Source: Dipteris shenzhenensis
Taxonomy: Eukaryota; Polypodiophyta; Polypodiopsida; Gleicheniales
Strand: one strand, 5' to 3'
DNA length: 64,000 bases
NCBI GenBank assembly: GCA_047967505.1
Contig: CM106539.1
The notes under the pieces were generated by a model. It was not told the origin of the DNA. It made no database searches and saw only the letters and a list, made by a program, of their open reading frames with translations. A program made the translations under genes and the position numbers. Of the stretch, positions 1 to 12,000 are shown in pieces. Positions within the stretch are counted from its first letter, which is position 1. Every line of letters starts with the position of its first letter.

Positions 1-947
1 GTAGCCCCTGCCCTAGCTCAATAGTCTCAAAAAGTGTAAAATAGAATCTAAACATGGCACCCAAGGCTAGCTAGAGAGCACATAACTTCCTAACTCTTTT
101 TCTCTCTCATGGCTTCCAACACTCAATCTATTACATGCCCTCAAGCCATCTTCACACAATAGGCGAGGCACCTTCGACCATATATTGCGCATGGCCTATA
201 CCATCATCTTTGATATGCCTCTCAAAGTAAAAGCATGCTAATAAAGGGTCCAAGCAACATCAAGCCTATTGAGTCCTAGACTACAATCTCAGAAGGAGCA
301 CAAAAATAGCAACTACCATGCCACGATGATGCATTTTAGTGATCCTAATGAGCTAAAATTTGCAAAAACCACCCTAAAAGGAGATGCACCAAAAACCAAA
401 ATCTAGCAAGAAGAAACTCTCCAAAATATTGATGCATGGTTGTATCCTTATGCCACATCATCACACCCAAAAAATGGACAAGTGGTAAATAGGGTGAGCC
501 CCCTTATATCTAACAAAATGGGTAGCTTCCAAGAGTGAGCACCATCATGAGTGCAATTGCTTCAACAAAGAACCAAAAAGATCATGGGAAGGTGAAGGAC
601 ATTGATATTTCCTATCCTTTCATTCGACATCAACCAAAGAGGGAAAATTTTGACCTATGACTATTTCTTTGAAGATCGGTAGACCTATTTACCAAGGCAT
701 TACCAAGAGTGAAATTCAAAATATTGGACTCCTATGTATTATATACATGAAATATTTCAAGTGAAGTGGAAGTGTCACTTTTAAGGTTTCATGTATGGTA
801 TTTAGGGTGCATAGGTTAGTGCATGTGACTGGAGCATTATACATGTGATAATGCTAGATATACATTCATAGGTTACATGTTGTGTGTCTTTCAGCATCCT
901 CTCCCTTCTTTCATAGTTCTAACTATTATCAAATAAAAAGCAAGCAA
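1..947. other. AT-rich intergenic DNA, no gene recognised
   Basis: No open frame of useful length, splice structure or repeat family is recognisable on either strand. It ends where the left LTR of the next element begins. Confidence 0.4.
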
Positions 948-1136
948 TGTTAAGGATAGTGTAAATTGCACTATCTAGATAGGATTCATAGGTCAAACCC
1001 TAACCCTAACCCTAACCCTAACCCTAGCCCTAACCCTAACCCTAGCCCTAACCCTAACCCTAAGGGGTTCACATGTACATATTCATGTTTATGTTCAATA
1101 CAACATAGTGTACATGTAGCTATATTGTGTGCACTC

Positions 1137-1211
<75 letters not shown>

Positions 1212-1224
1212 CCCTCCGCTGTCA
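948..1224 (+). repeat. Left LTR (277 bp) with embedded CCCTAA, CT and CA tracts
   Basis: It starts TG and ends CA (GCTGTCA) directly before the primer-binding site. Inside are telomere-like CCCTAA/CCCTAG units (998-1063), then (CT)n and (CA)n runs (about 1141-1210). The first 180 bp or so match the repeat at 3317-3453, apart from the number of CCCTAA units. Confidence 0.8.
998..1063 (+). repeat. Telomere-like CCCTAA array inside an LTR
   Basis: About eleven tandem hexamers of CCCTAA with two CCCTAG variants. The matching position in the right LTR (about 3365-3382) has only three units. The hexamer is the vertebrate-type rather than the common plant heptamer CCCTAAA. As it lies inside an LTR, it is interstitial and not a chromosome end. 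Confidence 0.85.
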
Positions 1225-1236
1225 TGGTATTAGAGC
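1225..1236 (+). promoter_or_regulatory. Primer-binding site, initiator tRNA-Met type
   Basis: TGGTATTAGAGC differs by one base from the standard plant retroelement primer-binding site TGGTATCAGAGC, complementary to the 3' end of initiator tRNA-Met. It directly follows the CA end of the left LTR. Confidence 0.8.
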
Positions 1237-3306
1237 ACCAGGTGCTCCCAAGCCCTTGCATCTTGTCAAGGCACCAAGCCCTCCTTCCATGAGGGATCCT
1301 CCTTCTCCAAAAGCGAGATTGTGAGGTTCATTCTGTGTGAGAGAGTTTTGCAAGAGAGAGTGTAAGCACTTGCTTCAGCCAAGGCACAAGCCCTCTCCAT
1401 GAGGCATCTTCATCTATCATCTAGCTCATCTTGTAGAGCCCCTTCTCATATTCTATTCGGATCAAAAAGCTGAGGAATCCGATTCCAAGAGCTTGAGATA
1501 TGGTCTATTGAGTGATTATGTTCCTTGTGAGGAAGTTTGAGAGATAGTCTGAAAGGTTTCCTGCTACAATGGAGAGGTTCAAGTTTTCAGAGTTGTGAGA
1601 GAGTGCCTTTGTACAAGGGTAATCCTCTTGCACAGAGCACCAGATTGCCTCCAACGTGGAGTTATCCACTTCACACAGTTGATGCTACACTAGTCATGGT
1701 GTCGGAGGAGATATGTGAGTGGAAAGAGAACCTTCTTCCATTTATTGCCACAGGGTCTGTACCAGTGTATGATGCCGACTTGAGCCTCTAATTGTTTTGA
1801 GCAGTTGGACACAGATGTTCCACAAGTTAGCATCACATTCGAATCATGCACATTTGTTGGTAAGCCCTCAGTACGAGGCATATTTGATGGTAAGCCCTCA
1901 GCACGAGGCAGTCTCATCTACATCAGCATCGTCTAATTCCAGTGATGTACAACCATCACATTAACGCATGGATCTTACTCAATATATGATCATACAGTTA
2001 TTCAGCAGTAGGTAAGTGAGGCACTCACATCTCTAGCAGCATGTAGAGATACATGCCCAAGTGCATTCAACTCCTCAGGTAATACCATTCCAGCATCCAT
2101 CATTGATGCTTTCTCCTTTGACACAGAGCATTCCACAAGCGGCATGGATCATCAGATCAATATTCAGGACATTCCAGCATTGGCCCAGTCATGCCGCATT
2201 GCACTGCCCTTGGATTCAATGATCACCACCTCTTTGTATCAGCAAATCATTCCTCAGCATGAGGATACTTATGCATCAGTGCAGTCCTACCCCAATGCAG
2301 TGGACATCATCAGGATCATCCATAGTGCAACCTGGGGAACATCAGTGTTTCATCATGCACTTATGGTTGTCATATATAGGCCATGCTTGATGCAGCTTAG
2401 TGGTTGGATCTAGGACTTCATATTAGTGCCTTCATCAGCATTCGGCACCTCGTATGCCTTGGGGACATCTTATGTTTTCTCAGTTCTATTTTAGGCTTCT
2501 AGGCCTTTATACTGTCAGCTCCTTCTTGACAAGGTTATGATAGATGCTACTTCACATGCTGATGGATGTTTAGCTATGCACATAGCAGACGACCTTCAGC
2601 TCATGATAGTTGAGCATATAGGTCTGATAGGTTGCTGTACCTTGTCAGTTCGACGGGCTTCTTCCTCAGTAGAGCAGAGTATCACACCTACACCTTCGGC
2701 CCCAAATTTTCAGCCACCACTAGATCACTCTATCCACACTGGCTATGCGGTCTTCTTCGACACGCATCATATGATAGATTAATCTACTGCAGCATCGCTC
2801 CGACATTACTGTCAGTTCTTTTGGGTTGGTGACACCCTCGTATGTCACAACCTACCGGATTACATCTTCATGGCTACAGTGACTAGCTTCACATCCGGAT
2901 GCCTATTCTACAGAGCAACTGCACATTCCACAGTGACTTATGACATGTTCCAGCATGCAACCATACACACCATTCTTCACGCAATCATCTTTTGATCGAC
3001 CAATCTTTGATCCAGGTGGACTTTACTTTCTGCATTTTTCCTTCCTCTTTCTTTCGGCCTATCTTTTGCGTTTTATTTGGTGCATATGATAGCATCCAAG
3101 ACTAGAAAAGAAAACTAAAAAGAATTAGAGTAATATGTGTATGTGTGAGCACAGTGACTACGTAGCGGAAGCATGTACAATGAGTACAACTTACTAGATC
3201 CTGTACATAAATGTGGATTTCCCCCTCTTAAGTTGTGGGTCATCCTTCGCCTTTACAAAACACAAAAAGATATTGTACATGAACCCTATACTTACTCAAT
3301 GCAATT

Positions 3307-3316
3307 TAAGAGGGGG
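3307..3316 (+). promoter_or_regulatory. Polypurine tract
   Basis: TAAGAGGGGG immediately precedes the TG of the right LTR, the place and composition expected for the plus-strand primer. Confidence 0.7.
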
Positions 3317-3453
3317 TGTTAAGGATAGTGTAAAGCACTATCTAGATAGCGTTCATAGGTCAAGCCCTAACCCTAACCCTAAGGGGTTCACATGTATATA
3401 TTCATATTTATGTTCAATACAACATAATGTATAGGTAGCTATATCGTGTGCAC
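3317..3453 (+). repeat. Right LTR, truncated
   Basis: This matches the left LTR from TGTTAAGG to GTGTGCAC. At 3454 the left copy continues into the CT tract, but here the sequence changes abruptly to a CAGAGG-rich stretch encoding the end of a Copia gag. The missing 140 bp point to a deletion or recombination at this spot. Confidence 0.7.
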
Positions 3454-4310
3454 CAGAGGCAGAGGCAGAGGCAAAGGCAGATCATCATCAACAACAAAAT
3501 CAGCATCAAAGTCAGCATTCAAAGTCAGCAACATCAGAATGAGCAAAGAGGAAAACATTCCAATCGAGGAAGATTCCAAGGACGAGGGAATGCATCCACC
3601 AACGTGTCAAACATTCAGTGCAACTACTGTCACAGGTTTGGACATTATGAAAGAGATTGCTGCAAGAAGCAGTACGACCAAGGCGGCCAATCCAATAGCA
3701 TTTGAGGGAATTTCTGCGGAAGAGGAAATCATCGCGGTGGACATTCTAGTCATAGTCATTATGCTAATGAACCTGAGAGCATGTTTCTTGCAAGCAAGGA
3801 TATGCAGAAGACTGAAAACAGTGTATCTTGACCTTGCTCGTAATTCAAAAGAGGATTTCAGTTATCAAGTCAACCAAGCAGATCAGGATCCTTGGTACAT
3901 CGACAACAGTGCATCATCTCATCTGACAAAGCATCAGGAATGCTTCACAGAGATGAAACCATTAGAAGGACAAAAGAATGTCATCTACACGGTAGATAAC
4001 TCATCGAATCTAGTTCAAGGGAAAGGCATTGTCCCTATGAACAATTTCACTGGTACAAAAGGATTGGTGAAAGATGTACTCTATGTTCCAAAGCTAGGTC
4101 AAATGACAGAACACAACTATCGAGTCATCTTTGATGGAGATGAATGCATGATTAGAGACAAATCCAGAGGATATCAGCCTAGTAGGAAAAGCAGTCAAGG
4201 AAGGACGCTTGTTCAAAATGCTAGCTACAGTACTAGATTTGCATGCCATGTTAGCTCAACCGCAACAAATGCAACTTTTCGCAAAATGGCATAAGAGATA
4301 TGGACATTGT
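3454..4310 (+). pseudogene. Copia gag-protease-pre-integrase fragment
   Basis: Three reading frames each carry a consecutive piece of a Copia polyprotein. First comes a Q/R/G-rich gag tail with a CX2CX4HX4C zinc knuckle (CNYCHRFGHYERDC, about 3619-3660). Next is the aspartic protease region with DPWYIDNSASSHL near 3890 and a DVLYVPKLG strand near 4070. Last is the pre-integrase WHKRYGH motif near 4280, reached after a frameshift close to 4200. The active-site triplet reads D-N-S where D-S-G or D-T-G is usual, so the protease is probably dead. The fragment stops around 4310 in unrelated sequence. It is the same family as the copy at 22.5-24.1 kb. Confidence 0.8.
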
Positions 4311-5374
4311 CTCCATCGCCTACGTTTGGTTCTGCAACATGTTCCTCCACGTTTGTGTCTGGAACCTCGTCCTCCATGACTTGCTCCATGCTGGCGTTAC
4401 ATTGAACGTCTCCTTCATTTGCATCAGTATGAATGTCGCATAGCAAGCCATCAAACGCCAGCATTCGTCTCACTGATGCTCTTCTCCCACTTCTCGCCAT
4501 AACCTTTCCCCTCATCACACTTTGCAGTAAACACACGTTGGTGGTAGACGAACACACACATGTTGGTGGTAGTACAGTTACTTAGGTCACTCAGAAATTG
4601 CAGCAACAGTTTGTCCCTGCAAGCATGCAAGCACATGAAACAACCGTTGAAGACAAGGAATGCAAGTGTGTTGAAACAGCAATAGTTTGTCCCTACAAGC
4701 ATGCAAGCACGAAGCAACAACCACCACCTAAGGAGAAATGAGCTCAACTACCTCATTAACACATGACCTTACAAATGCAAACATTAGCAATATTAGAGCT
4801 TTCTCAACCCCTTAGCTTAAGATAAGAGTTTAATCAGGTATATTAAGAACTAAATGTAATACGAATTTGTATTTTTTTTTCATTTGGGGACATACTCTGT
4901 ATATAAAAATCAATCAGTAGACTGTTAATGGATACTTCCACAAAAGAACAACTAATCATTGATTATGCATGAATTCCTAAGAGCAAATCCTATGAGAGAC
5001 AACCCAAGGTAATGGTACTTCTTATGGACGGGCTTGCCCATGTCTAACCCACAGCAGTCAATGCACCATGGGCGCATGGGCAGACATAGTCTGTAAACAC
5101 CCTAATGTGTGTGCCTTCCAAGGAGGATAGGTGGAAATTAAGGGTGTTTACAGACTAGGACATCATCACGTTTACAGACTAGCACATCATCACGGATCAT
5201 GGACGAGCACATCATCACGGGTCAAGGACGGGCAAGATTAGGTGTCCACGGCCTACATGCAATGCACCACGGGCGGCTCTAGTTTGTATGAGCGACCAAG
5301 TTTGACTTGTGCATGGATTCCTCTAAGCACACGTGGCTCGCTGAGCTTGGATCTTTGGAGAATCCCATAAATTT
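4311..5374. other. Spacer with short tandem motif; unrecognised minus frame
   Basis: A minus-strand frame with an ATG near 4500 (MARSGRRASVRRM, acidic C-terminal half) is open for about 90 codons but matches nothing known to me. At about 5138-5225 a short motif, TTTACAGACTAG followed by ACATCATCACG, is repeated imperfectly. The rest shows no recognisable feature. Confidence 0.3.
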
Positions 5375-5651
5375 GTGATGATTGCATTGCTTCTCGTTTT
5401 GTCGTCATTGGCATCATCTTCAATCTCTGCTCTTGACACACAGCTTATCGATTTGTTCTGTCTATCTTCGATCTCTCAGTTCTCAGATTTGTCAAAGCTA
5501 ATCCGAAGCTCTTTGGTTGGTTTTTGTATCCTAATTGTGCGCATTCCTTCTGCCTTTTTGGAGAAGCTTACACAACGAACGGAACTGGCAGAATCTGCCA
5601 CCTTACACGAAAGATCTAGACTCCGTTTTGTTAACAGAGAAAGATCAGAAT

Positions 5652-6089
5652 ATGATCTCTCAGCGCAATTGCATTCTTTCCAGTTCTGGGATCATTCCCT
5701 CTGACATTGCTTGGAGTTCTGTGCCATGTGTACGATGCGATGCTTCTCGGTGCCTGTCTGATGGTTTTCACCCCAGATATTCGCTTTTCCCGTGTCCCGC
5801 TTGCTATGCCAAAAGCTGCAACTCGAACTTTTGTCAGAGCACGACTTTCGGTTGGGAAATGAGATCTAGTAGTGTTATTGGTGGGAGGTGCGTAGGATTT
5901 CTACTTTCTCAAGGAAGAGGTTTCTCAAAGGGTACGGGAAGGCAAAGGGGAGCATATGTTTGCGCAGCCGCCTCTTCTTCAGAGTCTCTTTATGATATCT
6001 TAGGTGTTCCGCCAACAGCAACGGAAAGGGACATTAAGCGAGCGTACCGAAAATTAGCGTTGAAGTATCACCCAGACGTAAATAAAGAG
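5652..6089 (+). CDS. J-protein exon 1: transit peptide and J-domain helices I-II
   Basis: The 146 codons end after the HPD loop (HPDVNKE) at donor GTCAGT. The frame is open upstream to about 5535 but has no earlier ATG, so 5652 is preferred. Confidence 0.85.
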
Positions 6090-9000
6090 GTCAGTCGTAC
6101 CACGATTATTCTTTTACTCCGCGTTGTCAACTTGTCACACATACAAGCACAGAATTAGAAGAAGATTCTTCACCGATCACGGAAATGACGATCGACAAAC
6201 AGATATTTACGAGGAATTTCATACATTTGGGTTACAATAGTGCTCAATGATTAAGCTTGACCTTCTATTGTTCTCTTATAGACTGTCTTGACATAATACA
6301 TATGCAAGATATGGGAGAATCCACGACTCGTGTAGTGCTCAAGTAGGCACAGGGTCACCAGCCATTCCAAGTATATAACTTGTACATGCTGTACGCAATT
6401 ACTCGCAGCTTCGAATGCACATACAATCTGTACATTTGCAACGAACCTTGCAAAATTTTCATAATCCCTCCCGCACATTGGGTTCACGTCTGTCTCTGGA
6501 TTAAAGGTGGATCTTATGTTCTGTCTTTCTTTCCCTCGTGAATCAAATGTATCTCTATCCTATTCCCTTTTCGGCCTGCCTACAGGGAGGCTTAAGTTGA
6601 GACGATAACCCTTGAAAGCGAAATTGCTTATTTTTTAATTTAATTTATTTTTCGGGAGAGTACTTGGCAGTTCCACCATTTTCTCCCACTTCTTCTCATA
6701 TTTTCTCCCACTTCTTCTCATCTCTCTCTCTCTCTCTCTCAAGTCTCCCCCCACTCTCGATCTCCAAGCCCACATTATCGTGATGTAGCCTAGAAGCTGC
6801 ACCCTTGCTCCAACTCCTTATCGGCAGGCCTTATGAATGACAAAAGTCATTCAACTTGTTTTTAAGAATTTGTTTTGTGGAGTTTGTTGGCTTCATGTGT
6901 ATGTTTATTGGTCTCCCTTCTCTCTCATTCTCTTGTTTTTCCAAGAGAAAAGAAACTTTCTATTAATGCTTAAAAAACACCTTTGCATCAGCTTCTGGAA
7001 GAAGCAAATAATGGTAAGTACAAAGGTAATACTAAGAGGTCTCCCTTGGCCTCCCATTATCAAGTTGCAAAGGACCATCCAGGTTTTCCAGGCAGTGATG
7101 CTGGCTACGGTCTCCCAAACTCTATCCTTTGGTGACTATAGCAGACACCGCTGGGAGGGGGGACGTGAACCTGCTGCCCATGAAACCTGTAAGCTGGGGA
7201 AGAAAGATCAATGAGAAGGTGTGGCCTCGCTCCATCATGTGAAACCCCTTTGCATCCTTTGTGTACTGGCAACAAACTGGAGAGTGCTCATCCAAATCAT
7301 GTGCACTGTTGGGTAGCCCCAGAGATAGGGCAAGATTGTCTCTTGATCTCTATCTGGGCAGTAGTGGCATTTGCCGTCCCCATGCATATGCTCCAACCAA
7401 GGCCCAATGGGCAAGCCTCCATGTTCTACCGTCTAGAAAAAATGAGATATCTTCCGCGGCCTAAGTCTAGATCATAGGTGAGACAAAAAACGTGAGATGA
7501 CCTTGTGCGAACCTCTTGCTCTACCCAGTGCCTCTGTCGCGAAGGGTCCAGTTAGGTGCCTCTACTGAAGACGTTGGCCTATGCGAGTGGTGTAAGAGTA
7601 GAAGGGCACCTCCTTTATCCTGTCCGAGTGCCCTACTTATGTTGGCCAAAACCACTCCCTTGGATCCCACTGGACCTCCTTGAGGGGACGGCTCTCCAAC
7701 AACCGCAAGTGCCATCTCGTCCCTATCGGCCCGCGAGCCAAAGGAGCTGGGTCAATAGTCTAGTCCTTGCCCGAGCATCCCACTACCATGATCCTATCGT
7801 AGTTCCCTCCCACTACCATGATCCTTTCCTAGTCCCTTCCCACCATGCGCTAAGAGTCAAAAGAACTAGGGATGGGGTTAAGGGGGAGAGGGCACATGGC
7901 ATTATTTCATGTGTTTAGGAGGTGGGGCAAGGACACATGTCATCATTCCATGCTTTCCAATCCCTTAAAAAGGGTCCCATGATCTTGAGGCTAGGGTACA
8001 GGATGAGAGAGAAAGTAGCTCATCCTAAATCCATCCTAGACCACATCATCCTAGACCATGTGGTCTAGGATGGGAGTAAGGATGACAAATAAATTCCCAT
8101 TCTAAACGTGCACTAGTGCATCCATGTGCATAGGTTCTAGGAGTCTCATGATTTGCCTTTAATTACCTGTAAACCTATCAACCCTTAACTTATATATCAG
8201 ATCTTAAACTCTTCTTTAAAAACCTCTTCAACTCTTTTTAAAGTACCTAAATTTCATTTAAATAAAGGCTTTCAAGCTATAATTTGTGTATACCTTAAAA
8301 AAAAGCTATACATTGAACCAATGTGAGAATTTATGGAAGTGGAGAGCTAAAAACGTGGACCTCAGCTATAATATTTCTAGCACCTTTCTGCAGTGACAAT
8401 CTCACAATGTACAAGGAATAATATCAATCACCAAATGGATATAAGTTCAGAGCTTTGCGTGCAGAAAGCCTCAAACTTTTCTCGAGGTAGAGCTTTGGTG
8501 AAAAGATCTGCCACATTCTGATGTGTGGGACAAAAGACCAAGCTGATCTCCCTTGCATGTAGCTGCTCTCAGACATGAAACACAAAATTCCGTGCCACTG
8601 TAAAGGCACTTCGACTCTCATAATAGGTAACAATCATTCATTGTTTTTGCTCAACCAAGAAATGCAGGAGTGTCCGAGGAAGAAACAGTTACTGCTGGTC
8701 GACTCCCTAGTGTCAAAATAACCAGCCCAATCCGAATCGCTGGAAGCAAGCCTACCAATGTGAAGTCATTGGGCTGTGCATAAATCTACTCAATTAGGAT
8801 ATTGCATATTGAATGTCTGTCCGTGTATTACACAAGTAAATAAGGCACCCTACAGCCTAACTGTAAATGGTGGCATCAAAGGGCTCACTATCATCATGCA
8901 TGGATAACTTAGCCCTGATGATGAAACGAAGCTGGATGTCACATGCACCCCTACGCTTGGGTGCAGTGTGACATGCTAGCTACATCATCAAGTGCTTAGT

Positions 9001-12000
9001 AGATCCATAATAGGCGATTTTATCGTATGCCATGACCCCTTGTATGTTGATTGACATGCTGCTTACTGTAAAAATTGCAGACTTTAAGGCTGAATTGCAG
9101 AAGACATTTGAAATGTCTAATTTTGGGGCTGCTACACTATCTTGGGCATCCAATTTGTACAAATGGGGCATTGGTTTGTTGCAGTCCAAGTACATTGGGA
9201 AACTGCTTGAAATGCTGAATTTCAGAAATGTACACTACTCCTTATGGAGCTTTATGGTTTGCAATATCTTAGTTGGCAAACATCTATGGGATTATGTCAA
9301 CGGAGATGAGACAAGGCCAGAGACTGTGGTTGCACCTGCTACTCCTCCTCAACAAGGTGGAGGAAGGGGTAGAGGTCAAGGTGCAGGACAAGTGTTAGGT
9401 GCAGCTCAGCTGCTGCTTTGGTGCCTCCTACACAGGGACAGAAAAGGTGGGATTCACGTGATGCACAAGCTCTTTTAGTTATTTCTCTTTCTGTCAAAAG
9501 GTTTATCATTCCTCACATTCGGTCATGCAAGACCTCCAAGGCATCTTGGGATATTTTAGAGAGAATGTTTGCAGTCATGCCCGGGTCTCTTTCTTGAAGA
9601 GAGAACTATCTCACACACATATGGATGAGGGTGATTCCATGAATGCTCACCTCACTAAGCTTCAGGATTTGAGGGAACAATTGCTGAATATAGATGAGAT
9701 CATTCCTGATTCAGAGATGATCACCACCACTCTAAATTCTCTTCCTGAGTCGTATCTCGGTTTTCATACCTCGCTGAATTTGTCATTGAGGGGAAGTGGC
9801 AATCCTCTCTCTTTTCACGAGTTGGTAGGACTCTTGTTACAGGAGGAGCAAACCAGGAAGAACATGGCCACACGGGTTGGCGACCATGCTTTCAAAAGTC
9901 AAGCCTAAAGGAAAAGGGCAGCAAAAGCAACATGCTAATCAGCCTACACATCAGCATAAAGATGATTTCGGACAGCCCTCTCATAAGGCTAAAGGTGATG
10001 CAGAGAAGCCCAAGAGGAAGGGTATTTGTCACTGTTGCAAGAAGCCGGGTCACTATATTGGTGAATGCAAGAAGAGAATAGCAAAGGAAAAGAAAAAGGA
10101 TTCGGGTATGGCTGTCTCAGATGCATCAGTCCTTAATGCACATGAAGGAGCGGATGCTACAGACAACTTTGTAGAAGAAGATTATGCCTTTTTGTCTTGC
10201 ATTTTAGATTTTCAGGTGGCTGGTTTAGATACTATAGCCACTCTTGAGGACGATTCTTTTGCTTTTCTGACTTGCAGCTATGACCCTTCGAAGGATGCAT
10301 GCACTTTCAGTGTCAATGAGACATTGAACACATGGTATTTTGATAGTGGTGCATCCAAGCACATCACTTCCAGGAAGAGTTTTTTTGCATCTTTGCATGC
10401 ACCATTCACTGGAAAGAGGGTGACTTGTGGAAACAATTGTGTGGAGTGGGTGACATTATACTTACCTGCACGGATGACACAGATTTCAGAATTTCTGATG
10501 TTCTTTATGTGCCTGGTAACAAGAAGAATTTACTTCCAGTGTCCTCGCTCAATCAAGAAGGATTTGAGGTTATCTTTGAAGATGCCAAGTGTGCAGTCCG
10601 AGACAAAGAAAATGATTATGCTTTGATGTTGTTTGGCACTTTGTATCGGAGTCCTTTTCAGCTTGATGTTTATGAGAAAAGATTTGATCTTGCACTCGCA
10701 GTAAACACTCCCACTGCTGCCATGCAGAATGCAGAGTTATGGCATGTCAGATATGGACACATGAACTATGGCAGCTTGATGACACTTTGGAAGCATACTA
10801 TGGTTGATGCATTCCCTCCTTTGGAGTCACCTCCTCCTCATGCCTGTGAAGGGTGCATCCTCGGTAAGATGCATAGATTTCCCTTCAAAAAAGATGGTGT
10901 AGTACGAGCTGTCTGAAAATCACAGCTTATACATAGTGATGTATGTGGTCCCATGCAAACACTTGCTTTGGGCGGTGATCTGTATTATGTCACATTTATA
11001 GATGACTACACAAATTACACTTGGGTCTATGGCTTGAAGAAAAAATCAGATGTGTTTATGCATTTCAAACACTTTGTGGCCAAGGTTGAAAATGAGACAG
11101 GACTCAAGGTGCAGACACTTCGTATTAATAGAGTGGGGGTGTCACCACAATGTAAATATCCTAAGTCAAAGCACAATTGACCATTTATTTGATCATAATT
11201 AAAGAGTTTTATATGTGTTAATTATGGTCAAAGAGTTATTTTAATGGTCAAAGGATTGACTACGGTCAAAGATACTTGACTCTAGTCAAGTAAACCTGAC
11301 TTCGGTCAAGGAGACTTGGTTTATTACCAAGAGGGTTAACAGCGGTTAACCAGAGAACTATTAAGCTGACTACGGTCAGAGAGTGTTGACTTCGGTCAAC
11401 AAGACTTGGCATGCGCCAAGAGGGTTAACCCCGGTTAACCAAGATGTGCCAACTTCGGTTGGAGAGACTTGGCTATAATTAAGGCGCCTCGACCCTTGGT
11501 CAAAGCTCCTTAATTATAATCAAGAGTGTTGACTCCGGTCAACCAGAGAATAAATATATATTTTTATATTTGTTAGATGTGCACATGTGTTCAGTGGGGA
11601 CGCCCACCGTGACTAGAATTAGTCCACAGTGTGTTATTTACATGCAAAGCGCTAACAATTAATGGGTGCCATGGTGGTGCGCTTTAATTAATTGTTGCAG
11701 GTACTAGGAAGAGTTATTTTTCCTAAGCGCTACGGGAGCCTGACAAGCATCTAGGAGGCGGTTCGTGTGACCAAGTGCTTTGAAGACTCCAGAATGGCCC
11801 TTAGTGGCATGTAATAGGACTTAGTCTAGATTTTAGACAAGTGGCATGTTGCCAATTTGAAATGAGCTTGAAGCTCTTGTAATAAAGGGGATTTTTCACG
11901 TTTTGAAAAAAGAGAGTACCAGACAGCTCTACGCGGAACTTTTGTAACAGATTCTCTTCAAGTAATAAAATACCTTCGGGGGGGTCCAGCCCGACATGTT

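Larger units (their letters stand above)
948..3453 (+). mobile_element. Non-autonomous LTR retroelement, right LTR truncated
   Basis: Two direct repeats beginning TGTTAAGGATAGTG lie at 948 and 3317. The left one is followed at once by a tRNA-Met type primer-binding site, and the right one is preceded by a purine tract ending in GGGGG. This is the canonical order LTR-PBS-interior-PPT-LTR. The 2.1-kb interior (1237-3306) has only short unconvincing frames and no gag, protease, reverse transcriptase or integrase motif, so the element would need enzymes from another element (LARD/TRIM-like class). The right copy breaks off after about 137 bp, where a Copia coding fragment begins. Length, structure and order are seen; the class assignment is inference. 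Confidence 0.75.

Noticed and set aside
998-1063. Chromosome end (telomere)
   Set aside because: Only about eleven hexamers, embedded in an LTR and followed by ordinary sequence on both sides.
4225-4557. Minus-strand frame of 110 codons after the Copia fragment
   Set aside because: It partly overlaps the Copia piece in antisense; only the segment starting near 4500 looks protein-like and it has no recognisable domain.
5535-5651. Longer N-terminus for the J-protein
   Set aside because: The upstream in-frame extension has no ATG; 5652 is the first ATG and gives a plausible transit peptide.
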